A DNA stretch of 42,917 nucleotides from Gammaproteobacteria bacterium. Lineage in GTDB: Bacteria; Pseudomonadota; Gammaproteobacteria; Pseudomonadales; Pseudohongiellaceae. The DNA lies in NCBI GenBank assembly GCA_028825335.1, contig JAPKAI010000015.1, positions 1 to 42,917 on the forward strand, written 5' to 3'. Positions within the stretch are counted from its first letter, which is position 1. Every line of letters starts with the position of its first letter. Below, in pieces: positions 8,601 to 18,265 of the stretch. A program made the position numbers and the translations under genes. The notes under the pieces were generated by a model. That model was not told the DNA's origin, did no database searches, and saw only the letters and a list, made by a program, of their open reading frames with translations.

Positions 8601-8684
8601 TTAAATATCACCACAGACTCTGTATATAAGCGTATTTCCAGATGGTAGATTGTGAAAAGCGCAGTACCAAGAGCCGCTAACTAA

Positions 8685-9458
8685 TTAGACGAGATAGCGG
8701 CCGCCGTCAACTCGGACAGTCTGCCCAGTGACATAACAAGCATCATTTGCCAAAAAGAAAACAGTGTCCGCGATATTTTGAGGCTCGCCTAGGGCACGTA
8801 GGGGAATCTTCTCTAGCATTTTTTCTCGCGCTTCCAAGACCGCGGGATCAGATTCGTCTTCCAAAGAAGGAGGCCAGAGTATGGCGCCTGGAGAAACACC
8901 ATTCACTCTCACTCGCGGGGCGAGTTCCTTAGCTAACGACTTAGTCATCGCCTTCACCCCGGCCTTCGCCATACTGTAGATGGGAAAGCCTTTGAGAGGA
9001 TTGTCCGCGTGCGTGTCTGTCATGTTTACCACCGAGCCTGCTCGTTGCTCAAGTTCCGGAGCGAGTCGTTGGGCTAAGAAGAAGCCCGCTCTTAGGTTGC
9101 TGTCGAACAAATCATCCCAGATTTTGTGGTCACACTCGGCTAAGGGGGTTGGATAGAATGCGGAGGCATTGTTTACCAGAACATCCACGCGCTGATAGCA
9201 ATCCAATGCCAGTCGAGCAAGGGACTGCGCCTGTTTATGATCGGTTAGGTCGGCCTGCAGGCAGAATGCCGAACCTGTCCGACTGGTATTAAGCTGGGCG
9301 ACTAAGGCATCCGCCTCACTTTTTGATCTATTGTAGTGGATGATGACATTGAAGCCTTCGGCATGAAACTTCTTGGCGGTACACTCCCCTAGTCGCTTAC
9401 TTGCTCCGGTGAGAAAGCAGACTCTAGTGTCATGGCTCTGATTTGTAGGTATCGTCAT
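8685..9458 (-). CDS. folM: Pteridine reductase-like SDR (FolM type)
   Basis: A 257-residue short-chain reductase whose nucleotide motif reads TGASKRLG instead of TG...GIG. This Arg-containing form is characteristic of pteridine reductases (PTR1/FolM), which reduce dihydrobiopterin, dihydromonapterin or dihydrofolate with NADPH. NNAS (about residue 92), the D-T-H region and the catalytic YSMAKAG are present, and the C terminus VTGQTVRVDGGRYLV is standard. The neighbourhood of folB and folK supports a pterin role. The ATG at 9458 lies 18 bp after cca on the same strand, so the two are probably cotranscribed. A generic 3-oxoacyl reductase is the alternative. Confidence 0.8.
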   Translation of the reverse strand: MTIPTNQSHDTRVCFLTGASKRLGECTAKKFHAEGFNVIIHYNRSKSEADALVAQLNTSRTGSAFCLQADLTDHKQAQSLARLALDCYQRVDVLVNNASAFYPTPLAECDHKIWDDLFDSNLRAGFFLAQRLAPELEQRAGSVVNMTDTHADNPLKGFPIYSMAKAGVKAMTKSLAKELAPRVRVNGVSPGAILWPPSLEDESDPAVLEAREKMLEKIPLRALGEPQNIADTVFFLANDACYVTGQTVRVDGGRYLV

Positions 9459-9476
9459 AGCAATTTGCTGTCAGTT

Positions 9477-10718
9477 CTAATTCGCTGCTTCAGAGATATT
9501 GAGCCGGGTCAGGATGTCACTCAATAAGCTGAGCCGGCTTTGCTGCACAAACTCTTGCGTGTTTTCTGGTTTGGCCTCTTTGAGCAGCGCTCCCAAGTCC
9601 AGCTGTGATAGCTCATTCAGTATCGTTGTTAGATACTTATTTTGTGAATAGTCGCGATCTTCGAGTCCTGTTCTGCCTTTGGCATCCGCCTCGCAGGCGA
9701 GCAGGAATTTCTGTACGCGCTCAGGACGACGGAAACCATCGAGCGCCTCTATCAGCTTCAGAAGCGCAGCTGGGCGCAGTTCTTTAATGCGATGTAATTT
9801 GGTGTGATGCTCGCAAACGAGGGCGGCGAGTTTCGAAAATTCATTCGGTACATGTAGACGCATACTGATATCCGCTTGCAGTGGCAGGCCGAGAGTTTCA
9901 TGCGCGTAGTGGCTGGGCCAATTATCCTTGTCTGTGACTCCTTTACCTACGTCGTGCACTAGGACTGCATAGCGAACCACAGGGTCGTCGGTAAGCTTAG
10001 CCGCCTGCTGCAAGCAAAGAAGGATGTGCAAGCCTGTGTCCACTTCTGGGTGATACTTGACTGGCTGCGGTACGCCGAAGAGTCGATCTACTTCTGGTAG
10101 GATCAACTTGAGTGCACCACAGTCCCGCAGAACTCGAATGAACACATCCGGTGCCGGGCCGCCCATGGCTTGTTCAATTTCCTGCCAGACTCTCTCGCGA
10201 ACGAGGGCGTCGATCTCGCCGCTGCGAACGATTTCGTTCATTAGCTTTTGAGTTTCCGGAGCGACGCTAAAGCCGAGCTTCGCGAAACGCGCTGCGAATT
10301 TGGCGACTCTCAGTACCCGCAACGGGTCTTCGGCGAATGCAGGGGAGACATGGCGTAGTACTTTGTCTTTAATGTCCTGACGACCGTCGTAGGGGTCGAT
10401 AATTTGACCATCGCTAGATTCGGCGATGGCATTGATGGTGAGATCTCTGCGCAGTAGGTCTTGCTCTAGCGTGACAAATTCAGACGCATCGAATTCGAAG
10501 CCTAGATATCCCACGCCAACTTTCCTTTCCGTTCGAGCTAGCGCATATTCCTGCTTGGTTTGGGGATGAAGAAACACGGGAAAGCCTTTGCCGACTTGCA
10601 AATAGCCTTGTTCTTTCATCAACCTAGCATTGCTACCGACGACGACCCAGTCCTTGTCCCGAACGGGAAGGTCTAAGAGGTTGTCGCGGACTGCGCCGCC
10701 GACTAGATATATTTCCAT
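9477..10718 (-). CDS. cca: CCA tRNA nucleotidyltransferase (multifunctional Cca)
   Basis: Adds or repairs the 3' CCA of tRNAs without a template. The 413-residue protein matches the E. coli length (412). The nucleotidyltransferase core opens with YLVGGAVRDNLLDLPVRDKD, containing the glycine-rich loop and the catalytic DxD aspartates. The RRDLTINA and later motifs follow. An HD-type domain (VHDVGKG and AHE, roughly residues 225-275) suggests the phosphohydrolase-bearing gammaproteobacterial form. The ATG at 10718 is 48 bp after apaH, in the same direction. The tRNA at 1-77 already has an encoded CCA, so repair is the likely main role. Confidence 0.96.
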   Translation of the reverse strand: MEIYLVGGAVRDNLLDLPVRDKDWVVVGSNARLMKEQGYLQVGKGFPVFLHPQTKQEYALARTERKVGVGYLGFEFDASEFVTLEQDLLRRDLTINAIAESSDGQIIDPYDGRQDIKDKVLRHVSPAFAEDPLRVLRVAKFAARFAKLGFSVAPETQKLMNEIVRSGEIDALVRERVWQEIEQAMGGPAPDVFIRVLRDCGALKLILPEVDRLFGVPQPVKYHPEVDTGLHILLCLQQAAKLTDDPVVRYAVLVHDVGKGVTDKDNWPSHYAHETLGLPLQADISMRLHVPNEFSKLAALVCEHHTKLHRIKELRPAALLKLIEALDGFRRPERVQKFLLACEADAKGRTGLEDRDYSQNKYLTTILNELSQLDLGALLKEAKPENTQEFVQQSRLSLLSDILTRLNISEAAN

Positions 10719-10766
10719 AGTTATCTTGAATTTCTGTTTTGGATCTAGCTTGTATTTAACTTTGGT

Positions 10767-11588
10767 CTAACTGGAGATGGAGTATAGCTGCTGATCTTCG
10801 AGTCGCATTAATGTCAGTTCGCGACCCCAGACATACCCAGTATCCAGAGCATGAACATGTTTCTTGCCAGTATAGCCTTCGAGTGCCGCCCAATGTCCAA
10901 AAAGAATGGTCGTTTCCGGCGTCATCGTCTCGTATTCGAACCAGGGTTTAAACCCCTGTGGAGCTGCGCCTAGGCCTTCTTTCACAGTGAGTTGCATAGT
11001 TCCAATCTCGTCACAGAAGCGAACTCGCGTAAGGTAATTGGTAATCACGCGTAAGCGGTCCAGACCTTCCAATTGGTCATGCCAGCGATCAGGGGTGTTG
11101 CCATACATATGACGCAGGAATGCCTTGTACTCGGTATCGAGCAGTGCGTACTGAACCTCCGCCGAAAGATCTAATGTCTTCTGCAAGGTCCAGTGTGGTG
11201 CCACACCCGCATGTACCATCAGGAAGTCTGTAACGCCGGCCTTAGTGTCTAGGCTTTCATAGTGGGCAAGCGGCTGCGTTCGCAGCCAATCGCAGAGGTG
11301 CTGGCAGTCCATAGCGTTCAGCAGATAGTCTAGGGTGTCTTTGCTTTTGGCCGGTGCACAACCTGCATGTATTGCTATGAGATGTAGGTCGTGGTTTCCC
11401 AATACGAGTTCTATTGAGTCGGCCATATCGTGCAAGAAACGCAATGTTTCCAGCGAATCAGGCCCGCGATTAACAAGATCGCCAACGCACCAGAGCTTGT
11501 CTTTGGATTCCGAGAACTTAACTTTTTTTAGAAGTTTCTTCAGTGGCTTGTAACAGCCCTGAAGATCGCCGACCACGTAGGTACTCAT
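10767..11588 (-). CDS. apaH: Bis(5'-nucleosyl)-tetraphosphatase, symmetrical (ApaH)
   Basis: Hydrolyses Ap4A to two ADP, and in E. coli also removes NpnN caps from RNA. From the ATG at 11588 it has 273 residues (E. coli 280) and begins MSTYVVGDLQGCYKPLKKLL. The metallophosphatase motifs GDLQGC, GDLVNRGPDS and GNHDLH are intact, with further ligand histidines in the stretches MVHAGVAP and FGHWAALEG. A longer frame reaches 11648 but adds 20 residues absent in the family. apaG lies 94 bp upstream, in the conserved pdxA-rsmA-apaG-apaH order. Confidence 0.96.
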   Translation of the reverse strand: MSTYVVGDLQGCYKPLKKLLKKVKFSESKDKLWCVGDLVNRGPDSLETLRFLHDMADSIELVLGNHDLHLIAIHAGCAPAKSKDTLDYLLNAMDCQHLCDWLRTQPLAHYESLDTKAGVTDFLMVHAGVAPHWTLQKTLDLSAEVQYALLDTEYKAFLRHMYGNTPDRWHDQLEGLDRLRVITNYLTRVRFCDEIGTMQLTVKEGLGAAPQGFKPWFEYETMTPETTILFGHWAALEGYTGKKHVHALDTGYVWGRELTLMRLEDQQLYSISS

Positions 11589-11682
11589 GCGAGATAGGAA
11601 GCTAATGTGGGTAATAAATGCATGCCTAGGAGTATAGCACCACTGCATGGCAACTTGTTTTAGACAATTCTGGCTGCGTGCC

Positions 11683-12060
11683 CTAGTGTACGGCGAGTGG
11701 GAGAGCTAAGAGGAAGGGCGGTATCTGCGCCGTAAATTTTTCACCGCTGGCATTCTGCATCTCATAATCGCCTTGCATACTGCCGAATTGGGTTTCGATG
11801 ATAGCGCCGCTGGTATAGTGAAACGACTGACCCGGTAGAATTTCTGGTTGCTGACCAATTACACCGGCACCACGGACTTCCTCAACCTTCTCGTTGTCGT
11901 CTGTAATGTGCCAGTAACGATTCAACAGCTTAACCATCTCGTCGCTGCGATTACAGATTTTCACCGTGTAGGCGAAAGCATAACGGTCTTCCTTGGGATC
12001 GGATTGTTCTAGTAAATAGTGTGTTCTAACTTCGATTTGGATATCGGGTTGATTATTCAT
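11683..12060 (-). CDS. apaG: ApaG family protein
   Basis: A 125-residue ApaG (formerly CO2+/Mg2+ efflux protein), the same length as in E. coli. It is a single immunoglobulin-like beta-sandwich domain (DUF525). Typical segments are visible: YAFAYTVKICN, LLNRYWHITD, VRGAGVIGQQPEILPGQSF and FGSMQGDYEM. Its biochemical role is not settled. The ATG overlaps the rsmA stop as ATGA (12057-12060), so translation is probably coupled to rsmA. Confidence 0.95.
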   Translation of the reverse strand: MNNQPDIQIEVRTHYLLEQSDPKEDRYAFAYTVKICNRSDEMVKLLNRYWHITDDNEKVEEVRGAGVIGQQPEILPGQSFHYTSGAIIETQFGSMQGDYEMQNASGEKFTAQIPPFLLALPLAVH

Positions 12061-12878
12061 ATTGACTCACTTATTGCATCGCTTATCTTTACGTAGTCAG
12101 TAAGACTCAGTTTTTCAGGTCTTAGTCTCATGTCTATCTCGAGATCGTCAAGCTCGCTATCAGATATAAGCGTTTTCAGGCTGTTTTTTAAAGTCTTGCG
12201 CCGTTGATTGAATGCGGTGCGCACGACTACTTTAAGGCAGCCCGGATCTTTTGCGGTAATTGGTAGTTCCTTGTGAGGCGTTAACCGTACTATCGCCGAA
12301 TTTACTTTCGGTTGAGGAGTGAAAGCCTGAGGAGACACGTCGAACAACTTCTCTGCCTGACAATAATACTGCAGCATCAAACTAAGTCGTCCGTAGTTCT
12401 TATCGCCTACGTTGGCTGACATGCGTTCCACCACCTCTAGTTGCAACATGAAACTCATGTCTTGAATTTTCTCGTAGTACTTTAGTAAGTGGAAAAGAAC
12501 AGGTGTCGAAATATTGTAGGGAAGATTGCCGATGATACGAATCCGTTTATTACTAAGCTCGAGATCGTTCAGGTCGAACTTGAGAATATCGTGCTGGTGG
12601 ATGTGCACATTGTCGTAGTCGCGGTACTGATGTATAAGGTGCTCGGCTAGGTCACGATCTAATTCGACACAGTCCAATCTTGCGCCGGATCCTGCGAGTT
12701 GCTTAGTAAGGGCGCCTTGTCCAGGGCCTATCTCTAGAAGATGGTCGTCACTTGTGGGTGCGATCTGGCTAATAATACGATCGATGACTTGCTGGTCGTG
12801 AAGGAAATTCTGACCAAAGCGCTTGCGGGCCTGGTGTGCCATGCCAGTACTCAGAGTTACCGCTTTAGGTTGCGCCAC
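12057..12878 (-). CDS. rsmA: 16S rRNA (adenine1518-N6/adenine1519-N6)-dimethyltransferase
   Basis: Dimethylates the two adjacent adenines in the loop of helix 45 of 16S rRNA, late in 30S assembly. The 273-residue protein carries KRFGQNFLHD, the SAM motif LEIGPGQGALTK and the catalytic NLPYNIS. The GTG start at 12878 shares one base with the pdxA TAG stop, and GGAG lies nine bases upstream. An ATG at 12842 (protein starting MAHQARKRFG) is possible but has a weaker ribosome-binding site. The 3' end overlaps apaG by four bases. Confidence 0.96.
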   Translation of the reverse strand: MAQPKAVTLSTGMAHQARKRFGQNFLHDQQVIDRIISQIAPTSDDHLLEIGPGQGALTKQLAGSGARLDCVELDRDLAEHLIHQYRDYDNVHIHQHDILKFDLNDLELSNKRIRIIGNLPYNISTPVLFHLLKYYEKIQDMSFMLQLEVVERMSANVGDKNYGRLSLMLQYYCQAEKLFDVSPQAFTPQPKVNSAIVRLTPHKELPITAKDPGCLKVVVRTAFNQRRKTLKNSLKTLISDSELDDLEIDMRLRPEKLSLTDYVKISDAISESI

Positions 12879-13870
12879 TAGGGCTGTCTCCAGTGTTTGC
12901 TCATTTCCAGCGCTGTAGTGATCGCATTAATGAGGCTTCCTGCTTCAGCCTTGCCAGTTGCAGCTAGATCCAGTGCGGTTCCATGATCGACAGATGTTCT
13001 TATGATAGGCAGTCCTAGGGTGATATTACTCGCCGCTCCGAAGCCCTTGAATTTCAGTACGGGCAGTCCCTGGTCGTGGTACATCGCAAGAACGGCATCG
13101 GCATTGGCGAGGTATTTTGCCGTAAAAAGAGTGTCGGCAGGCAGCGGGCCAATCAGGTCTATTCCCTGACCTCGCATCTCCTCTAGAACAGGTTCAATAG
13201 TCTCGATCTCCTCGCTACCTAGGTGTCCGCCTTCGCCCGCATGAGGGTTGAGTCCGCACACTAGAATCTTGGGTGTAATAATTCCAAATTTTGATTGTAG
13301 ATCGGTGTTCAAAATTTTGATGATAGCGCTCAGTAACTCTTTTGTGATCGCGGCGGGCACTGCGCTCAGCGGTAGATGCGTCGTCGCCAAAGCTACGCGA
13401 AGGCCTTCGGTCGCCAGCATCATAACGGTCAGCTCTTGTTTGCAAAAATCGGCGAGGTACTCGGTATGTCCTGAGAATGGAATTCCTGCGTCATTGATAA
13501 TGCCCTTGTGAACCGGGCCGGTGACCATTGCATCGCAATTGCCATCACTAACTGTCTTCGCGGCTACTTGCAGTGTTTCCAGTACGTATTCGGCATTAAC
13601 CTTATCCAGCACTCCTGGCGCTACTTTCGATCGTAATTGAACGGGAAGCACCGTTAGTTCTCCCGCTTTTGTTTCTTCGGGCTCAGTAGCTGCCTCGAAG
13701 ATTTTGAGTCTAAGTGGATGCCCTAACTGCGCAGCTCGATTCGCAAGTAGCTTAGGGTCGGCGACGATTACCAATTCGACATCGCTTGGAGGATTTTGCG
13801 CTACGGCTATGCATAGGTCGGGACCTATGCCAGCTGGCTCTCCTGGAGTGATAGCTATTCGGTTTGTCAC
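12878..13870 (-). CDS. pdxA: 4-hydroxythreonine-4-phosphate dehydrogenase
   Basis: Oxidises 4-phosphohydroxy-L-threonine in the DXP-dependent pyridoxal phosphate pathway. The 330-residue protein (E. coli 329) begins [20 protein letters not shown]. The metal-binding histidines appear in [18 protein letters not shown] and [23 protein letters not shown] and the C-terminal [17 protein letters not shown] segment are conserved. It lies 85 bp after surA and is coupled to rsmA. Confidence 0.97.
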   Translation of the reverse strand: MTNRIAITPGEPAGIGPDLCIAVAQNPPSDVELVIVADPKLLANRAAQLGHPLRLKIFEAATEPEETKAGELTVLPVQLRSKVAPGVLDKVNAEYVLETLQVAAKTVSDGNCDAMVTGPVHKGIINDAGIPFSGHTEYLADFCKQELTVMMLATEGLRVALATTHLPLSAVPAAITKELLSAIIKILNTDLQSKFGIITPKILVCGLNPHAGEGGHLGSEEIETIEPVLEEMRGQGIDLIGPLPADTLFTAKYLANADAVLAMYHDQGLPVLKFKGFGAASNITLGLPIIRTSVDHGTALDLAATGKAEAGSLINAITTALEMSKHWRQP

Positions 13871-13955
13871 AACGGCCTTCCTGCGAAGCTATCGGGGTGG
13901 TCTTAGATAGTGAGGTCTTCTAAGTAAGATCTGTTGAATGAAGTCGAAGCTAATG

Positions 13956-15290
13956 TTAGTCGATAAATTCTACGAAGGCATCTTCGCGAATCTCAATTAG
14001 CCAATTCTCCAATTCCAAATCAAACTTGCGATTACGCAAAGAGCCTTCGGCCTGGTTGCGTGAGTAGATTGAGCTAAGGTCGGTTACGCGACGTTCTATA
14101 ACTTCCGCAATATGCCAGCCATTTTCCGTGCGAAAGGGCTCACTCAGATCTTCGACTTCGAGAGAATCTATTACAAAGGCGAAATCCGGTGGCAGTTGTC
14201 CCTCATTGATCCAGTCCATGTCGCCGCCTGCAACGACGGAACTGGCATCGTCAGAATTCTGTCGCGCCAGTGTCGCAAAGTCTTCGCCGTCTATAATCTT
14301 CTGTCGAAATTCGCGAATAGCATCTTCTGTCTGTTGCTCGTCGCGAATCTCATTCGGTGACAGCATGATGTGGCGGAAATTTGTCTGCTTCACCATCTGC
14401 TCAGTGCCGCCGGCCTTGTTCGTTAGTTGAATTAGATGATAGCCATTTCCAGCTTCTATAGGCCCTTCTACATCGCCGACTTCCATACCCTCAATAATCT
14501 CTCTAAACAGGTTTGGGAGAGCTTCAGCTTTAAGCCATCCAAACTGCGTTGCTTCAACTTCAAACAAGCGGGCCTGAGCCGCCGCCGCTCTAACCGCAGC
14601 GAAGCCCTCGCCTTCCTTGATGCGTGCGATTAAGTCGGCGGCATAGCGTAATTTACTTTGCTTTGCTGGATCTTCGCTGCCGGTGGGAATAAGCATATGT
14701 TCAACGAGATAATCCGGAGCCAAGACTTCACGGCCAGTCTCCGAATTCAGAAAATTATCAATTTCCTGTTCAGTAATTTGAATTCGACGATTCACCATGC
14801 CGCGCTGCAATTCCTGCAGGGTCATCTGTTTGCGAACCTGCTCTCGCGTTTGTAGGTAGACACCGGCTTCGTTCAATAGCTCCAAATATTCATCGAAAGT
14901 CATACTGTTATTGTCGGCCATACTGCCAAGAATTCGGTTAATTTCGTCATCGTTAAAACGGATACTCACTTTCTCCGCCAACTGCATCTGTAAATTTTCA
15001 ATTATCAGCGCATCCAGTATTTCAGTCCTGAACTGCTCGCCTTCTGGAAGAGGGCGATTGGCGCGAGCCGCATTCCCTCGAATTTCAATAGCACGTGCAT
15101 TAAACTCGCTCTGCAGGACCACACCTTGGTCGACTAGGGCGACGATTCTGTCGAGTAACACGCGTTGTGCCGAGGCCGACCCTGCGCCAGTGGTTAATGC
15201 CAGTGCCAAGCCGATTACCGACAGAAAGCGGCCGAGGGTAAGAGGGCCTTGCTGCATTGGTGCTGTTTCTTTAGTGCTCGATCTACTCAT
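13956..15290 (-). CDS. surA: Periplasmic chaperone and peptidyl-prolyl isomerase SurA
   Basis: Escorts unfolded outer-membrane proteins, including LptD, across the periplasm to the BAM complex. The 444-residue form (start 15290) has a long basic N-region, a hydrophobic segment (FLSVIGLALALTTG) and a cleavage site after SASA, followed by QRVLLDRIVALVDQGVVLQ, the standard SurA N domain. Two parvulin domains follow at about residues 190-295 and 305-405, then a C-terminal helix that packs on the N domain. Three ATGs in a row (15296, 15293, 15290) overlap the end of lptD; GAGAGA is spaced best for 15290. An ATG at 15257 would give a more usual signal-peptide length, so the start is uncertain. Confidence 0.95.
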   Translation of the reverse strand: MSRSSTKETAPMQQGPLTLGRFLSVIGLALALTTGAGSASAQRVLLDRIVALVDQGVVLQSEFNARAIEIRGNAARANRPLPEGEQFRTEILDALIIENLQMQLAEKVSIRFNDDEINRILGSMADNNSMTFDEYLELLNEAGVYLQTREQVRKQMTLQELQRGMVNRRIQITEQEIDNFLNSETGREVLAPDYLVEHMLIPTGSEDPAKQSKLRYAADLIARIKEGEGFAAVRAAAAQARLFEVEATQFGWLKAEALPNLFREIIEGMEVGDVEGPIEAGNGYHLIQLTNKAGGTEQMVKQTNFRHIMLSPNEIRDEQQTEDAIREFRQKIIDGEDFATLARQNSDDASSVVAGGDMDWINEGQLPPDFAFVIDSLEVEDLSEPFRTENGWHIAEVIERRVTDLSSIYSRNQAEGSLRNRKFDLELENWLIEIREDAFVEFID

Positions 15291-18042
15291 CATCATTCTC
15301 TCTAAACCCACGTATGCCGTCACTTAATAGGCTGCTAATACCGCCGCCCGTGATGTTTCCTAGTCCATTCAGGGTGAATTGGACAAAAATTCCTTGGTTC
15401 GGTTCGATATTAGGGACAAACAATTCGTCCTCGTCAACCCATTCCCGTGCAATAACCCGTATTGTCGCACAACAATTACTGTATTCGACTCCAGCAAAGG
15501 TCTCTAAGTTCCGAGAATTACTGTGGTCATAGTTCCATCTGGCCAGTAGCTTCCAAGTTTGATTTATCGGCCAGGCGGCTGAGAGATCGGTCTGCTTGAT
15601 ACGAGGGTCGATTCCCGACGGCAGTATAAAGTGAGGTGAATCCACCAGATTTCGGTAGCGATAGGCGAGATTGAATAGATGATCGCTGTCCCTATGGTAG
15701 CGAAGTTGAAAGCTGCCTTCATCCAGTTCTTCGGTTTCTTCGTTGTATTGTGCGTCAGTATTCAGGCGCCAGCTTTCTCCGAAAGATAGAGCAAATTCGC
15801 CAGCCAGCGAGGATTTCTGATTCAGCGGAGAATAGCGCGGTATCAAGGATTGAATTGGATTGCTCAGATCCACCTGTCTATCATTGAAGTAGCGAATCTG
15901 GCCTAGGCTCATTCGGGCGCGCTCTTTGCCTTTCGGATCGAGTATGCGACTCGTGATAGCTATGCTCGCCTGATCTGCATCGCCGATGCGGTCACCGCCG
16001 CTGAATCGGTCTTCGCGAAAAAGTTGGCTGAAGCTGAAGTTGAGTTCCGAGGTATCGAATAGCGGGAGCATGCTTTGGTCTTCAAACTCGCTAAATAGAT
16101 AGTACGCCCTAGGTTCTAGTGTCTGGGTGAAGCCGCCTGACATGGGGCGCTCGAAGATGAGCCCACTATCGAAATTGTAGACGCTGATGCCAATGTCTGG
16201 ATCATCCATCGATGTTGTGGCTTGATTCTGCAGTTTGTAGGACGCGTGCTTGAACTTTGCATTGGCGCGCAGGAACCAGCCCGGCTGCTCGATCGACCAA
16301 CTGATTGCAGGCTCTAGATTCAAACGTTCGCCATTGACTAGCGCGCCATTGTCTAGTTGGGCCGTCGATAAGAGTGACTCATTCAGTGTCCTGTCGAAAG
16401 AAGTAACCTGGCCACCTAGTTCTACTCGAAAACCTGCGCCTAAATAGGCGTCGGTATCAAAATAAAATTGCGGCAGACGATCATAGGGTCGGTTCAGGTT
16501 TATCGAAGAAATAAATGGGTCGATTATCTGGATGCGCTGCACATTGAGCCCTGCGCGCAAATATTCGGTATTGAAGTTTAGTCGCGCCTGCCTATTTAGG
16601 TGTGTGCGGCTGGTCGTATTCAGGCCATTGCTGCCCAGATCGTAGAAATAATCTTCATCGCTCACGGCATTGTAGTCAACAAAGCTGGACCAGTTGCGGC
16701 CATAGGCACCGTAATGCTCGTAGCCGATAAACCAGCGGTTATCTGTTGGCGGCGAATCAGAGCCGAGCACGTTCGCAGTTGCTTCATCGAACAGTTTGTC
16801 ATTGCCTAGGTAGGACATGTTCAAGGTGTTTAGCGAAGTTTCGGCAAGATAGCGAAGTTCTAGTCCTGTCAGCACGCCGCGGTCTGATATGAGTCTAGGT
16901 GAGAGAGTGGCGTCGTATTGCGGCGCAAGGTTGAGGTAGTAGGGCAGTTCGAAATCGAACCCACCGCTGCGCGTCGATCCGGTGCTGGGTGCCAAGAAAC
17001 CAGACATGCGCCCGTCGCCGAGTGGGAAAGGTAGGGTGCCTGGATAGTAGAAAATCGGCACATCTTTTATACGTAGGCTTGCCGCGGTTGCATAGCCGCG
17101 GCCCTCAGCTTGGTTGAGCACGATGCTTTCTGCGCGGAATAACCAGAACCTCGATTCGGGTTCGCAGCGGCTAAATTCGCCATTCTCGATGGTTACGCTG
17201 CCTGTGTTGCTGCTGTAGGTGATGCTCTCGGCGCTACCGTGGGCACCTAAGTCATGCAACACATACTGCGCATCTTCGACTCGATTGTCGCCGGCATCAT
17301 TGTCAATAAAGGCTGAACTGCCTCGCAGCATGACGCCTGGCTCGCGGAAGATAACGTCGCCCTGCATTAGCACGGTGTTCTCTTCGCTATCGATAGTAGT
17401 AGATTCATCATTCTCGATAGTGCGATAGCCTTGTTGCACGATGATATCGCCGTCGATACTAATAAGGTTTTGTGAGATTCCCCTTATGCCCTGCTCAGTA
17501 TCGAAACGGGTATCGGAATCGGCGGGTCGGTTCTCGTTGTCCTTCTTGAGTCCGGTAGGGTCTACAAACGCGCCGCAGCAGTTTCCATCTAGTAAGGTGA
17601 GTTGCTCTGCGCTTAAAGATTCTAGTGGAACCCAATCTAGGTCATAGCGTTGGGTGGTATTGATGGCTGTGAGCGCAGTCGGCTCGTCATCGTCTGGTGC
17701 CTGGCTACCTGCTAGGGGTTCGTCTGCTTGTTGGGAAGCTTGTGTTGGTCTATTGGGAGCTTGTAGAGCTTCTAAAGGGGTGTCAGGGCGATCCTGACTT
17801 GCTGAATTGTTGCTGCTAGTTCTGCTGCCTGTATTGTCTAGGGGACTAGTGGCCGTGCGAATTGTATTGCTGGTGCCAGAAGTTGAGTTCTGCTCACAGG
17901 TCCAGCCATCGCCAGCATCGTTTGCGCGGCAGCTGACTTGCGGAAGCTGTGCCTGTGCAGTGCTAGTTATTGCAGTAAGCAGTAATCCCGAAGACAAGAT
18001 TAGGGCTATTTCAGCGCAGAGATGGCGTTTTTTGAACGGCAT
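15283..18042 (-). CDS. lptD: LPS-assembly protein LptD
   Basis: Outer-membrane beta-barrel that, with the lipoprotein LptE, inserts lipopolysaccharide into the outer leaflet. The 919-residue protein has a signal peptide ending near STAQA (residues 1-31), a low-complexity Ser/Thr/Pro-rich segment (about 50-130), the OstA/LptA-like jellyroll domain (about 195-310) and the C-terminal barrel. Cysteines at 38 and 49 and the adjacent pair at 857-858 (NCC) would permit the interdomain disulfides needed for function. A further CC occurs near residue 155 (DGNCCGAF), beyond the four cysteines of E. coli. The gene heads the lptD-surA-pdxA-rsmA-apaG-apaH cluster. No good lptD promoter or sigma-E site was found in the 223-bp gap to amgK. 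Confidence 0.96.
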   Translation of the reverse strand: MPFKKRHLCAEIALILSSGLLLTAITSTAQAQLPQVSCRANDAGDGWTCEQNSTSGTSNTIRTATSPLDNTGSRTSSNNSASQDRPDTPLEALQAPNRPTQASQQADEPLAGSQAPDDDEPTALTAINTTQRYDLDWVPLESLSAEQLTLLDGNCCGAFVDPTGLKKDNENRPADSDTRFDTEQGIRGISQNLISIDGDIIVQQGYRTIENDESTTIDSEENTVLMQGDVIFREPGVMLRGSSAFIDNDAGDNRVEDAQYVLHDLGAHGSAESITYSSNTGSVTIENGEFSRCEPESRFWLFRAESIVLNQAEGRGYATAASLRIKDVPIFYYPGTLPFPLGDGRMSGFLAPSTGSTRSGGFDFELPYYLNLAPQYDATLSPRLISDRGVLTGLELRYLAETSLNTLNMSYLGNDKLFDEATANVLGSDSPPTDNRWFIGYEHYGAYGRNWSSFVDYNAVSDEDYFYDLGSNGLNTTSRTHLNRQARLNFNTEYLRAGLNVQRIQIIDPFISSINLNRPYDRLPQFYFDTDAYLGAGFRVELGGQVTSFDRTLNESLLSTAQLDNGALVNGERLNLEPAISWSIEQPGWFLRANAKFKHASYKLQNQATTSMDDPDIGISVYNFDSGLIFERPMSGGFTQTLEPRAYYLFSEFEDQSMLPLFDTSELNFSFSQLFREDRFSGGDRIGDADQASIAITSRILDPKGKERARMSLGQIRYFNDRQVDLSNPIQSLIPRYSPLNQKSSLAGEFALSFGESWRLNTDAQYNEETEELDEGSFQLRYHRDSDHLFNLAYRYRNLVDSPHFILPSGIDPRIKQTDLSAAWPINQTWKLLARWNYDHSNSRNLETFAGVEYSNCCATIRVIAREWVDEDELFVPNIEPNQGIFVQFTLNGLGNITGGGISSLLSDGIRGFRENDDE

Positions 18043-18146
18043 ACTTAATTCGCAGTTCCCGATTCTATTGCGTAAATCACTATGACAGGCGTCAGCCCTT
18101 AAACAAATTTGGATTGAAACCGACTAACTAGGTGATAAGAGATACT

Positions 18147-18176
18147 TTGACCATAGATTAAGCAGGGCATAATAAT
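18147..18176 (+). promoter_or_regulatory. Candidate sigma70 promoter for amgK-murU
   Basis: -35 TTGACC (18147-18152, five of six), 18-bp spacer, -10 AATAAT (18171-18176, five of six). Predicted start is near 18183, with a leader of about 80 nt. The lptD/amgK intergenic region (18043-18265) shows no other clear element. Confidence 0.6.
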
Positions 18177-18265
18177 TCATCGCGGATTGAATGCAAAGCG
18201 GGGCCTTAGATTTACGGTGCCCAAGCTTGCCCGCAACGCGAGAAAAAAAGAGAAAATGAGTCATA

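Noticed and set aside
14910..15330. Long plus-strand frame opposite the start of surA, and similar 80-140 codon frames opposite rpoD, dnaG, yqeY and the DUF3426 gene
   Set aside because: Shadows of strongly supported genes on the other strand, with no family-like sequence.
18043..18120. Sigma-E type promoter for lptD (GGAACT at the right strand near the start)
   Set aside because: The GGAACT lies only about 15 bases before the ATG and no matching -10 follows.
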